A stretch of DNA of 41,986 bases from positions 1 to 41,986 of the IMG/VR virus record IMGVR_UViG_3300025769_000256, one strand, 5' to 3'. How positions within the stretch are numbered: the first letter of the stretch is position 1; every line of letters starts with the position of its first letter. Below, piece by piece: positions 32,101 through 38,603 of this stretch. Both the position numbers and the translations under genes were made by a program. The notes beneath the pieces were generated by a model, which did not search any database, was not told the DNA's origin, and was given only the letters and a program-made list of their open reading frames with translations. Source of the stretch: a virus.

Positions 32101-34676
32101 CAATTGTCTTAAATGATGATGAGGCGGGGGTTCCTTCAGCTGATGTGGGGATTGAAGTTGAACGTGGTACTAGTACTAATTCAGCCTTATATTGGGATGA
32201 GAGCGCAGACGTTTGGACGGCAGGAGTTATTGGTTCTGAGCACCCATTGATTTATGATGCAGATTTACTAACTGAATTTACAGGTGTAGCATCTGGTGAT
32301 AAGTGGGTTTATTGGGATACATCAGCAGCTGAATTTAGAAAGATTGACAATGATGATGTACTGAGTGTAATAGGCGGTGGCGGTCGTAGTGGTGCTGATG
32401 CTGGTGAGCTTGTTTATACAGTTAGTGGTGGTGGTACAGAATCTGAAGCAGCTTTAACATGGGATCCTACAAACGATAGACTGTTTGTGGGTATTCCTAC
32501 TGATATTGGTGGCGCTTTAAATGTATTCCCAGCTGTCGTTGGTGACGATATAATCTTTGGTCGTTCAATCGCTTCTTACACTGGTAACTATTTACGGTTT
32601 GAAGATAACGGAGGAACCGCAGTCTTCAACCTTGATAAGGACTTGAAGCTCTCTGTCAATCAAGCTTCTAACACTCTTGGTCAAGTTGAGATTACAGCTG
32701 ACTCAGATACGATGGATGCAGCGGGTCACGATCATGCTGTTCCTTTATGGGCGCACGCAGATTATGCTCAAGGGCAGATAGTTTTAGATGGTCAAGCTGC
32801 TGGTTCTGACCTTGCTTATACTGTTCAAGAAACTAATGACGTTGACAATTCCAGTGTGATTTGGTTAGGGTCATTTAAAAATGGAACCTATGGTCCAACT
32901 GGTACTAGTGGAATTATTTCGGCTAAAAATGGTACTGGGACAACTAGGGATTTAATCTTACTGTCTAATGATAGCGCCTTCGCAACACCACAAGTGACGA
33001 TTGAAGCAAACACGGAATTTGTAGGGATTAATAATGCTTCTCCTGCTGCTGGTTTAGATATTGTAACTTCTTCAGGCTCAGTTCCTTTTTACGCAAAGCA
33101 AAACGCAGCAACTTCAACAGATCCAACACTTGCAACTTTCTATACAAGTACCGGCTGGGTGGGCCAGTTCTTCGCAACTGATGGTACTGGAGAAGATTCC
33201 TTTGGAATTGGTACAAATACCAGTCATGGTTTAGGGTTATATGTAAACAATGCAACAACTAATCCAGATATTTATATCAAGTCGGATGGGAATGTGGGTA
33301 TTCAGAACAGTTCACCAGTAGCGGCTCTTGATGTTACTGGGACAGGAGCTTTTTCTGGCGATGTAACAGTGCCGGATGAAGCGTATGGAGCGGGTTGGAG
33401 TGGTTCGTTAGAGGTTCCTACCAAGAAAGATATTTACGACAAGATCGAAGCCATTAGTGTTGGCGGTATCTCTAATATAATTGAAGATACTACACCGCAA
33501 CTGGGAGGGGACTTAGATACAAACGGATTTAATATCTCATTTGATCACCATAACGGGATAACTGATGATTCAGGTAATGAGCTGTTGATGTTTCACAAAA
33601 ACACTTCTGCGGTAAACTATCTCGAAATAGGAAATAGTGTAACAGGGAGTAGCCCTATACTTTACTCTTACGGAAGCGATACAAATGTCGGGCTTGCTTT
33701 TCAGTCAAAAGGTGCAGGGGCTTATGAGTTCCTAGGTTGGTCTGGTTCACAGGCTACAGTTAAATTGTTTGAAGACACAGCAAATGGAACGAATAGCATA
33801 GGATTAACAACAGCAGCTTCTCTCGCTTCTGACTATACGCTAACCCTTCCATCAGCAACAGACACTCTTGTAGGTAGAGATACGACTGATACATTTACAA
33901 ATAAGTCGGGTAATATTTCTCAATGGACAAACGATAGTGGGTATATAACTGCTACGCTCAGCCAAGAACAAGTAGAGGACTATGCAGGGGAGTTGATTTC
34001 AAACGCGACTGGTACGCACACGGGGATTACGATCACTTACCAAGACGCAACTGGTGATATGGACTTTGTAGTGGACCACGATGCGGCTGCTAATTTTGAT
34101 GCTAATGAGCATTTTACTCAAGCTAATATCACAACTGTAGGAACTGTTACGACTGGTAATGTAGATGCAGTTGTTAGTGCTGCTAGTACCACTACTGCTG
34201 GTAAAGTTGAGCTTGCAACAGCTGCTGAGACAGATACTGGTACTGATGCTACGAGAGCATTGACCCCTGATGGGTTCCAAGATTCAAAGAGAAACATTAG
34301 ATGGCTCACGTTCAACCTTGTAGAGAAAGATACAGACTGTGCGGCTGCAACCAATATAGCTGGAGACTTTGTCTCTCCAATAGCAGGTACGATCTTACAG
34401 AGTGATAGCTCTCCATTCTATTTATATGCAACTAACTCTACAGCTGGTACAACAGGTACAATGGTTGTAGATATAAGTATTGGTGGCACAAGTATCATGA
34501 CTACCAATAAATTAGATTTCGATTCAGCGGAGAAGACGACGACCACTGCTACAACGAAGCCGGATTTGACAACCACGTCTTTATCAGTAGGGGATATAAT
34601 AACAATAGATATTGACTCTGTTCACACAACAGCAGCAAAAGGTTTAACTGTATATATGGCAGTAAGGGAGAGTTAA
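29157..34676 (+). CDS. Giant modular tail fibre protein, 1839 residues
   Basis: The longest gene in the window (5.5 kb). It is Gly/Ser/Thr/Asp-rich throughout, as in phage fibres, with many short modules. The VPDEAYG...GSLEVPTK module occurs near residues ~178 and ~1405. The NKSG-ISQWTNDSGYIT...DFVVDH module occurs near ~280-355 and ~1576-1652. A widely shared module with SGLDVKDSVRVATT and a NDRILIKDQ...NGIYTVNASG segment lies at ~438-560. The last ~125 residues form a tip domain like the product at 36420. DNA of the duplicated modules has diverged far more than protein. It would be a long side fibre or receptor-binding fibre. No chaperone self-cleavage domain is visible. Confidence 0.9.
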   Translation: MSLVGASSTSLNVTEPDGTPNVYGVSTIKFPNGTVTDNGDGSVTVSSGGSTAPGGSNRHVQFNDNGSFGGNSGFSYDSTGVVSLDAGGATDTILKLLGSTNYSIKSNTSDELVFHDATAVDDRLKIGSTGDLHILNDDAQLYFGEGSDAAIWYDGTDLNIDAAVIGSGVLASSTDITVPDEAYGVGWDSSLEVPTKNAVYDKIEALSVGGESNTASNVGTAGTGIFKQKTGVDLELYKLNSTSSLLAIALDGTDKIDFTVDNDLSNYSNATSAFITASSADTLTNKSGDISQWTNDSGYITATLTQEQVEDYAGALMSAGTGTHTGITVTYQDATGDMDFVVDHNAATNYVANEHIDWTTDQGATNIDAANITGLTIGTEVTGASTALSDTADITYNADTDVSGNGWVLDEDDLSSDSATKVPTQQSVKAYVDAVASGLDVKDSVRVATTAAGTLATDFENGDTIDGVVLATNDRILIKDQSSGPENGIYTVNASGAPTRATDFDTDAEVTAGAFTFVAEGTTNADSGWVLTTNDPIVVDTTALVFAQFSGAGQITAGEGLIKTGNTLGLRFSELTEDSAPATGDWFCFYDSTAGEHKKIDQNDLLTAIGGRAIDAVELVNDESVSSVDTIKFKAQADLTTPAALNLVDEGSGNVRLDGVGDVAYSGGVSVADHSIVRFDNTTGYLIQSGTNAPTYDDSGAVTIGSGGLSVTGLTNAIGGISTALDTDLGSTTIGTKSGGGWVTGKDTNDDLWIEGNGTGQVRQSDTLFSDVIAFEGALNSGLRLANIASGLESGITNMAEGSLYYQTDTDVLRAYNGSAWFTIGTPAELNDVGDVTITSATSGDMIRWSGSAWVNVQPVLSHITDVTATNSEVDYLAGSSVTNGHVVYADGTNFTGEDAFTFTTAGNTLQVGTTGEAGDIWAHGALQVGLITKVQLIESSGEMQVRNNADTDYADLRCESFYSEGGTFEVKATTVNFDTDTIVLNDDEAGVPSADVGIEVERGTSTNSALYWDESADVWTAGVIGSEHPLIYDADLLTEFTGVASGDKWVYWDTSAAEFRKIDNDDVLSVIGGGGRSGADAGELVYTVSGGGTESEAALTWDPTNDRLFVGIPTDIGGALNVFPAVVGDDIIFGRSIASYTGNYLRFEDNGGTAVFNLDKDLKLSVNQASNTLGQVEITADSDTMDAAGHDHAVPLWAHADYAQGQIVLDGQAAGSDLAYTVQETNDVDNSSVIWLGSFKNGTYGPTGTSGIISAKNGTGTTRDLILLSNDSAFATPQVTIEANTEFVGINNASPAAGLDIVTSSGSVPFYAKQNAATSTDPTLATFYTSTGWVGQFFATDGTGEDSFGIGTNTSHGLGLYVNNATTNPDIYIKSDGNVGIQNSSPVAALDVTGTGAFSGDVTVPDEAYGAGWSGSLEVPTKKDIYDKIEAISVGGISNIIEDTTPQLGGDLDTNGFNISFDHHNGITDDSGNELLMFHKNTSAVNYLEIGNSVTGSSPILYSYGSDTNVGLAFQSKGAGAYEFLGWSGSQATVKLFEDTANGTNSIGLTTAASLASDYTLTLPSATDTLVGRDTTDTFTNKSGNISQWTNDSGYITATLSQEQVEDYAGELISNATGTHTGITITYQDATGDMDFVVDHDAAANFDANEHFTQANITTVGTVTTGNVDAVVSAASTTTAGKVELATAAETDTGTDATRALTPDGFQDSKRNIRWLTFNLVEKDTDCAAATNIAGDFVSPIAGTILQSDSSPFYLYATNSTAGTTGTMVVDISIGGTSIMTTNKLDFDSAEKTTTTATTKPDLTTTSLSVGDIITIDIDSVHTTAAKGLTVYMAVRES
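29676..30225 (+). repeat. N-terminal copy of the duplicated fibre modules
   Basis: Encodes the VPDEAYG module (about 29676-29792) and the NKSG...DFVVDH module (about 29997-30225). Both recur in the same order near 33360-33476 and 33887-34115, but with different spacing between the modules. Protein identity is high while many third positions differ, so the duplication is old and maintained by selection. Confidence 0.85.
33360..34115 (+). repeat. C-terminal copy of the duplicated fibre modules
   Basis: Second occurrence of both modules (see 29676-30225). Here the inter-module segment is about 410 bases, against about 205 in the first copy. It contains extra sequence (a FQSKGAGAYEFLGWSG strand block) that looks like a further insertion. 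Confidence 0.85.
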
Positions 34677-34678
34677 GA

Positions 34679-35137
34679 ATGGCAACAAAGACTAGACAAC
34701 AAATAGTGACTGAAATAACAGGGAATGTAAGTGAGATTGGGGCGAGCTCTAGGGCTGAGACGAACAGCGGTGTAGTAGTTCAACTTGATGGCGGTAAAAC
34801 AATGGAGCGCCATGATATTCCTGTTTGGATAATTCAAGAGAGTGGTGCTTTAACCCCTGCTACTCAAGCTATCCAAGTCAAGTACGATGGCGAGACTGAG
34901 GTTGAAGCTTTCCTTAGTGGAAGGATAATGAAAGACTGGGTTGATCCTCCAAACAGAGAGCAAGATTTACTGGATAAGTTTAATGCTTTAGAAACAGCAA
35001 TGGGTGGACCAGTTAAGGTTAACCCTACTTCACTAGATACACTTGGGCTTAAGTACTTAGTCTTCTTAGCGGCGGATGGTATAGAGAGAGTACAGGTTAC
35101 ACTCAATGGAACAGTGGTGGTAAGAGAGACGTGTTAA
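34679..35137 (+). CDS. Fibre-cluster protein of unknown function
   Basis: A 152-residue protein, part helical and part beta (TRQQIVTEITGNVSEIG, AIQVKYDGETEVEAFL, GIERVQVTLNGTVVV). It lies two bases after the giant fibre stop, with a GGGAGAGTTAAG site upstream, and is followed without a gap by the LamG-like gene. It could be a fibre tip, chaperone or connector. No family is recognised. Confidence 0.72.
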   Translation: MATKTRQQIVTEITGNVSEIGASSRAETNSGVVVQLDGGKTMERHDIPVWIIQESGALTPATQAIQVKYDGETEVEAFLSGRIMKDWVDPPNREQDLLDKFNALETAMGGPVKVNPTSLDTLGLKYLVFLAADGIERVQVTLNGTVVVRETC

Positions 35138-36214
35138 ATGGCTTGGTTTGATGGCAGTTGGACGTATAGGTTAAAGCTTACGATTGACAATACTAAAGTC
35201 CCTGGTGACTTAACTGACTTCCCCATTGCGGTAGACCTCTCTGACATTGGAACCAGCCACGGCTTCTGGTCTAACGTCAAGTCCGATGGTGGAGATATAA
35301 GAGTTTGCAAATCTGATGGTAATACTCGTGTTGCCTGTGAGATGTATACGGTAGACACTGGTGCTGAGACTGGGCAGATCTACTTCACAACAGATGGCAC
35401 TCTTTCCAGTAGTAGCGATACTGATTTCTATATATACTACGGGAATGGCAGTGCTACGAAACCTAGTGACAGTGATACGTATGGGACATACAATGTTTGG
35501 GACAGTGACTTCCTAGGGGTGTATCACCTTGGGGAATCTAGTGCTGAGAATGTAGTTAGTAGTACTTCTCAACAGGTTAATGAAGGAACGGCTAGTTCAA
35601 GTGCTACAAGTGCTGCTGGTGTATTAGGTGGTGGTTTTGATTTCAATGGTAGTACTGATAATATAATTTTCGATACAGGTGTTGATACATACTTGTGTCC
35701 AACCTCCGCCTTAAGCTTTGAGGTTTGGTTTAATACTGATAATAAGGGCAATGATGTGCTGCTTTATTGTAGAGGTGATTCAACCAACAAGGGCTACGGG
35801 CTTTGGTTTTGGAATAGTTACCTAAGACCTTCCATTGGGATCAACGGGAACCCTTGGACTAATTTAACTTATGCAATGAGTAATATTAATACAGGCACTT
35901 GGTATCATGCCGCTGCTACGTGGGATGGATCAACTTCTAAGTTGTATGTGGATGGTGATGAAAAAGATAGTTATAATATCTCCGGGTCCATTAGTTACTT
36001 TGGTACTCAAATGAGTTTCGGCACTAGAAACAGTGGCGATGATTTCGATGGGACACTAGACGAGATAAGACTCAGCGGTGTTGCGAGGAGTGCGAACTGG
36101 CTGCTAACAACGTATAATAATATTAGTAGCCCTGGTACTTTCTATACTATTGGCGCAGAGGAGACAGACTCCGGTGGAGCTCCAACCTTTGTACCAAAGG
36201 TATTAATGGTGTAG
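35138..36214 (+). CDS. DUF2341 plus LamG/concanavalin-like domain protein (receptor-binding)
   Basis: A 358-residue protein. Residues 1-~105 match DUF2341 (WSYRLKLTIDN-like start WTYRLKLTIDNTKV, GGDIRVCKSDG, FYIYYGN). Residues ~150-330 are a LamG/laminin G-like jelly roll (SFEVWFNTDNKGND, TWYHAAATWDGSTSKLYVDG, GTLDEIRLSGVARS). Such pairs occur in surface-binding proteins and are usually carbohydrate-recognising. In a phage fibre cluster this suggests host receptor or capsule binding. No catalytic motif is seen. The start is adjacent to the previous stop (TAAATG). Confidence 0.9.
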   Translation: MAWFDGSWTYRLKLTIDNTKVPGDLTDFPIAVDLSDIGTSHGFWSNVKSDGGDIRVCKSDGNTRVACEMYTVDTGAETGQIYFTTDGTLSSSSDTDFYIYYGNGSATKPSDSDTYGTYNVWDSDFLGVYHLGESSAENVVSSTSQQVNEGTASSSATSAAGVLGGGFDFNGSTDNIIFDTGVDTYLCPTSALSFEVWFNTDNKGNDVLLYCRGDSTNKGYGLWFWNSYLRPSIGINGNPWTNLTYAMSNINTGTWYHAAATWDGSTSKLYVDGDEKDSYNISGSISYFGTQMSFGTRNSGDDFDGTLDEIRLSGVARSANWLLTTYNNISSPGTFYTIGAEETDSGGAPTFVPKVLMV

Positions 36215-36241
36215 AATAGGGGGTAAGGAGAATAGAATAGA

Positions 36242-36454
36242 ATGGAACAGAAACAACCAATGATACAGATACCTGCAAATTTAGTTAAACTAGCTTATGA
36301 CTATCTTTGCACAAGACCATACAAAGAGTGTGGCTTATTGATAAGAGCTTTCGAGATCTTGCTCAACCCTAATCCAGAGCCAGAAAAGAAAGCCAAGCCT
36401 AAGGTAAAGGAGAAAAAGAATGGCACTAGTGGGAAGCAAGGGACCTCAGACTAA
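36242..36454 (+). CDS. Small lysine-rich protein, function unknown
   Basis: A 70-residue protein. The first ~45 residues are helical (IPANLVKLAYDYLCTRPYKE), and the tail is a Lys/Pro/Glu-rich low-complexity segment (KKAKPKVKEKKNGTSG). Its leader, AAGGAGAATAGAATAGAATG, is identical to that of the gene at 17582. It overlaps the next gene by 35 bases. No family is recognised. Confidence 0.68.
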   Translation: MEQKQPMIQIPANLVKLAYDYLCTRPYKECGLLIRAFEILLNPNPEPEKKAKPKVKEKKNGTSGKQGTSD

Positions 36455-36821
36455 CGTAAGAGAAACCTTTACAGTAATAGATTACACAACGAATGTAACT
36501 ACTGGAGACGGCAAGTACTACTACAGAGTGCCTGACACCCTTGATGGTGCGAACCTCTCCTATGTTGCATTCGCTGTGATCACAGCGGGAACAACAGGCT
36601 CTACAGATATACAGATACACAACGTAACTCAGGCGGCAGACATGCTTTCAACGGTAGTGATAGTGGAGACAGGCGAGACAGACAGTTCTACTGGAGCCGC
36701 AGCTGTTATTGATGTCGCGAATGACGATGTCGCAGAGGGTGACATCCTTCGTATTGATATTGACGCAGTGTCTACGACCCCACCACAAGGAGTTGTTATG
36801 ACCCTTGGGTTTACACTTTAA
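36420..36821 (+). CDS. Fibre-tip-like beta protein, paralogous to the giant fibre's end
   Basis: A 133-residue beta-sandwich protein. Its second half (GDILRIDIDAVSTTPPQGVV) aligns by eye with the C-terminal domain of the giant fibre (GDIITIDIDSVHTTAAKGLT), including the strand before it (a DMLSTVVI-type block against IMTTNKLDF). This indicates a shared tip module existing both as a domain and as a separate protein. It may be an exchangeable receptor-binding tip. The ribosome site (AAAGGAGAAAAAGA) lies within the previous gene. Confidence 0.75.
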   Translation: MALVGSKGPQTNVRETFTVIDYTTNVTTGDGKYYYRVPDTLDGANLSYVAFAVITAGTTGSTDIQIHNVTQAADMLSTVVIVETGETDSSTGAAAVIDVANDDVAEGDILRIDIDAVSTTPPQGVVMTLGFTL

Positions 36822-36823
36822 CC

Positions 36824-37228
36824 ATGAACTGGCAAAACCTACGTACCAGGAATTTCACAATACAGGAGGTGATACACTCTCCTGTTGACTTGTTTCCTGA
36901 GAGGCTGGCGCCCGTAGCTATAGCAGCTATGCACTACATGCAAGCTTGTCGGGATTACTTGGGAGTACCCTTGGTTATTACGAGTGGGTACCGCAGCCCT
37001 GCTTACAATGAAGAGATAGGTGGTAGCGAGAATAGCTATCACGTGTGGCGATTCACAGAGGATGGTCATCTTATCTTCGCTGTTGATTGCTATAGTTCTA
37101 AACTCGAGATACAATTATTATACGAGGACTTGAAGAAGCTAGTAGTAGGCGAGGTCTACTGGCACAAGGGCAGAGGTTTTGTTCATGTTAGTCCTTATGG
37201 TAAGGATGAAAGTTGGATACAATCATGA
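36824..37228 (+). CDS. Endolysin, peptidase M15 (D-alanyl-D-alanine carboxypeptidase-like)
   Basis: A 134-residue single-domain murein peptidase of the M15 zinc group. Zinc-ligand pattern: ITSGYRSPAYNEEIGGSENS then His73, Asp88 (in AVDCY) and His121 (in FVHVS). It would cut peptidoglycan stem-peptide bonds during lysis. No signal peptide is present, so a holin must release it. The candidate holin/antiholin-like membrane protein is on the opposite strand at 37965-38309. The start is weakly marked by a Shine-Dalgarno two bases after the previous stop. It shares ATGA with the next gene. Confidence 0.93.
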   Translation: MNWQNLRTRNFTIQEVIHSPVDLFPERLAPVAIAAMHYMQACRDYLGVPLVITSGYRSPAYNEEIGGSENSYHVWRFTEDGHLIFAVDCYSSKLEIQLLYEDLKKLVVGEVYWHKGRGFVHVSPYGKDESWIQS

Positions 37229-37605
37229 AAAAAAAGAACGGTAAGTTTAACGGGCAGGTACAGATAAAGTTATTGAGGGAGAAAGGGATTGACAAGTCAG
37301 CTCAGTTACTAGCCCCCTTCTCTTATCGAGACAAGTATGGCAAGCTATGGGTGGCTCGCAAGGGTGAGAAGATAAACGGAGCTAGTATCCCTAAGCTCTT
37401 TTGGTCAATCATTGGTAGTCCATTGACGGGAGACTATCGCGAAGCCTCCGTTATACATGACGTATACTGCGAGAGAAAGTCTCGCCCTCACAAGAGGGTG
37501 CACCAGGTCTTTACCGAAATGCTCGAGGACTTAGGGGTTCCCTTCATGAAGAGGGTCGCGATTAGTAAGGCGGTCAAGTGGTTTGGTCCAAGGTGGAAAT
37601 CTTAA
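37225..37605 (+). CDS. DUF1353 family protein
   Basis: A 126-residue protein with the DUF1353 pattern: PFSYRDKYGKLWVARKGEK, then NGASIPKLFWSIIGSPLTGDY and a VIHDVYC block with conserved His/Asp. This family is common in phages next to lysis or tail genes, and its function is not established. I start at the ATG (ATGA overlap with the endolysin). A TTG at 37213 has the better Shine-Dalgarno (AAGGA) and would add four residues. It is the last plus-strand gene and converges with the minus-strand gene at 37574-37786. Confidence 0.85.
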   Translation: MKKKNGKFNGQVQIKLLREKGIDKSAQLLAPFSYRDKYGKLWVARKGEKINGASIPKLFWSIIGSPLTGDYREASVIHDVYCERKSRPHKRVHQVFTEMLEDLGVPFMKRVAISKAVKWFGPRWKS

Positions 37606-37786
37606 TATCAAAGAACTCTGACAGGTAATTGTCGTGCCGGTTCTCAACCCACCCCTTCATATAATAGTCTGGGAACTTTTGATTATAAAAAATTAATCTA
37701 CCAGCGTAGACTATACACAGGTTTAGGTAGCAGAAGAACACATCCTCTTCATCCGTTAAGGGTGTCATTCCATCTGTGGTCTGCAT
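37574..37786 (-). CDS. Last gene of the minus-strand arm, unknown function
   Basis: A 70-residue acidic protein (MTPLTDEEDVFFCYLNLC near the start, aromatic-rich throughout). The standard phage leader AAAGGAGAATAGGAAGAG lies directly before its ATG, which strongly supports it as a real gene. The 3' end overlaps the plus-strand DUF1353 gene by 32 bases, so the two arms collide here. No terminator is visible between them. No family is recognised. Confidence 0.68.
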   Translation of the reverse strand: MQTTDGMTPLTDEEDVFFCYLNLCIVYAGRLIFYNQKFPDYYMKGWVENRHDNYLSEFFDIKISTLDQTT

Positions 37787-37940
37787 CTCTTCCTATTCTC
37801 CTTTGGTATATATACTTGCAAGGGTTGGAGCAGAAGTGCCTGATAGATTGAGATACAACATGTCTAGCTTTTACAAACTCTTTCTCGCAATGATTGCAAG
37901 TTACCAAGATTAACTTTGGTTTACTATTGTTTAACATCAC
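37749..37940 (-). CDS. Small zinc-finger-like protein
   Basis: A 63-residue protein with a treble-clef-like cysteine pattern: CNHCEKEF (Cys15, Cys18) and HFCSNPCKYIYQRR (Cys37, Cys41). The consecutive FCS-x2-C and a basic YQRR tail are common in small phage zinc proteins and HNH-related fragments, but the catalytic HNH residues are absent. The start is GTG or ATG near 37940, with no Shine-Dalgarno. A TATAAT hexamer lies about 10 bases upstream on the minus strand, so a local promoter is possible. DNA binding is inferred. Confidence 0.62.
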   Translation of the reverse strand: MMLNNSKPKLILVTCNHCEKEFVKARHVVSQSIRHFCSNPCKYIYQRRIGRDADHRWNDTLNG

Positions 37941-37964
37941 TATAATTATTATACAAAAATAAAA

Positions 37965-38309
37965 CTATTTAATATATAAGTTTACCAGAACTTCAACCGT
38001 ACCCATGACAGCTATCCCGACAGAAATGGCTGCAACCATATAAGCTTTCCATTTCTTGAGGTCTTCAATGTCTTCGTTGTGATCTCGGACAATCTCTTGT
38101 AAAGGTTCTATCGCCGCTGCGGCAATGCTTAGGTGGTGTATGTCCTCTCCGATCTTTTTTATATCAGTAGCCATGGACTTCATGTAGCCCTTAATGTCTT
38201 GCTGCAGTTCAGAGATAGCTTCTACCCGTGCCTCTACTTTATAAACTTTTTCCTTCAGAGATTGGTCTGACATATTTCCAGTATAATCCATAGCAATATG
38301 AGCGGTCAA
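37965..38309 (-). CDS. Coiled-coil protein with one C-terminal membrane segment (holin-like)
   Basis: A 114-residue protein: a charged coiled coil (~residues 15-85, KEKVYKVEARVEAISELQ and later ELQQDIKGYMKSM) followed by one transmembrane helix (~90-110, MVAAISVGIAVMGTVEVLVNL). This layout matches XhlA-type holin-associated proteins and many phage small membrane proteins. The start is uncertain: TTG at 38309, ATG at 38291 or ATG at 38273, none with a strong ribosome site. It is the only membrane protein near the endolysin, so a holin or holin-partner role is the best guess. Confidence 0.7.
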   Translation of the reverse strand: MTAHIAMDYTGNMSDQSLKEKVYKVEARVEAISELQQDIKGYMKSMATDIKKIGEDIHHLSIAAAAIEPLQEIVRDHNEDIEDLKKWKAYMVAAISVGIAVMGTVEVLVNLYIK

Positions 38310-38310
38310 A

Positions 38311-38601
38311 CTAAGCCGCTTTCTTTCCCTTTGTTATTCTTCTCCACAAGGTGGGTTTCTTTGGACTAGGCAGCGGCTTTGGTCGACTGAAAGCTTTTAT
38401 CATTGCGCGGTTGCGCTCGAACCTGTACTCTAAGTTCTCAACTTGAGCATCAGATTTCTCTATTAGTTCCTGCGTTCTCTTTAATGCAGGCTTAAAGACA
38501 TTAGGCTCACGCTTAGCCAAGGTTTGCAACCTCTTTATCTGAGGTATTAAGTGTCCCTTCAAGGTATCCACTGAGCTCTCCATGTTTCTATTATACCTCA
38601 T
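38311..38601 (-). CDS. Basic helical protein downstream of primase
   Basis: A 96-residue, strongly basic, helical protein (KRLQTLAKREPNVFKPALKR) with a lysine/proline-rich tail (RPKPLPSPKKPTLWRR). It starts two bases after the primase stop, with GGAGGAATAAAC as ribosome site. The charge suggests nucleic-acid binding, which would suit a replication accessory protein. No family is recognised. Confidence 0.72.
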   Translation of the reverse strand: MRYNRNMESSVDTLKGHLIPQIKRLQTLAKREPNVFKPALKRTQELIEKSDAQVENLEYRFERNRAMIKAFSRPKPLPSPKKPTLWRRITKGKKAA

Positions 38602-38603
38602 GT

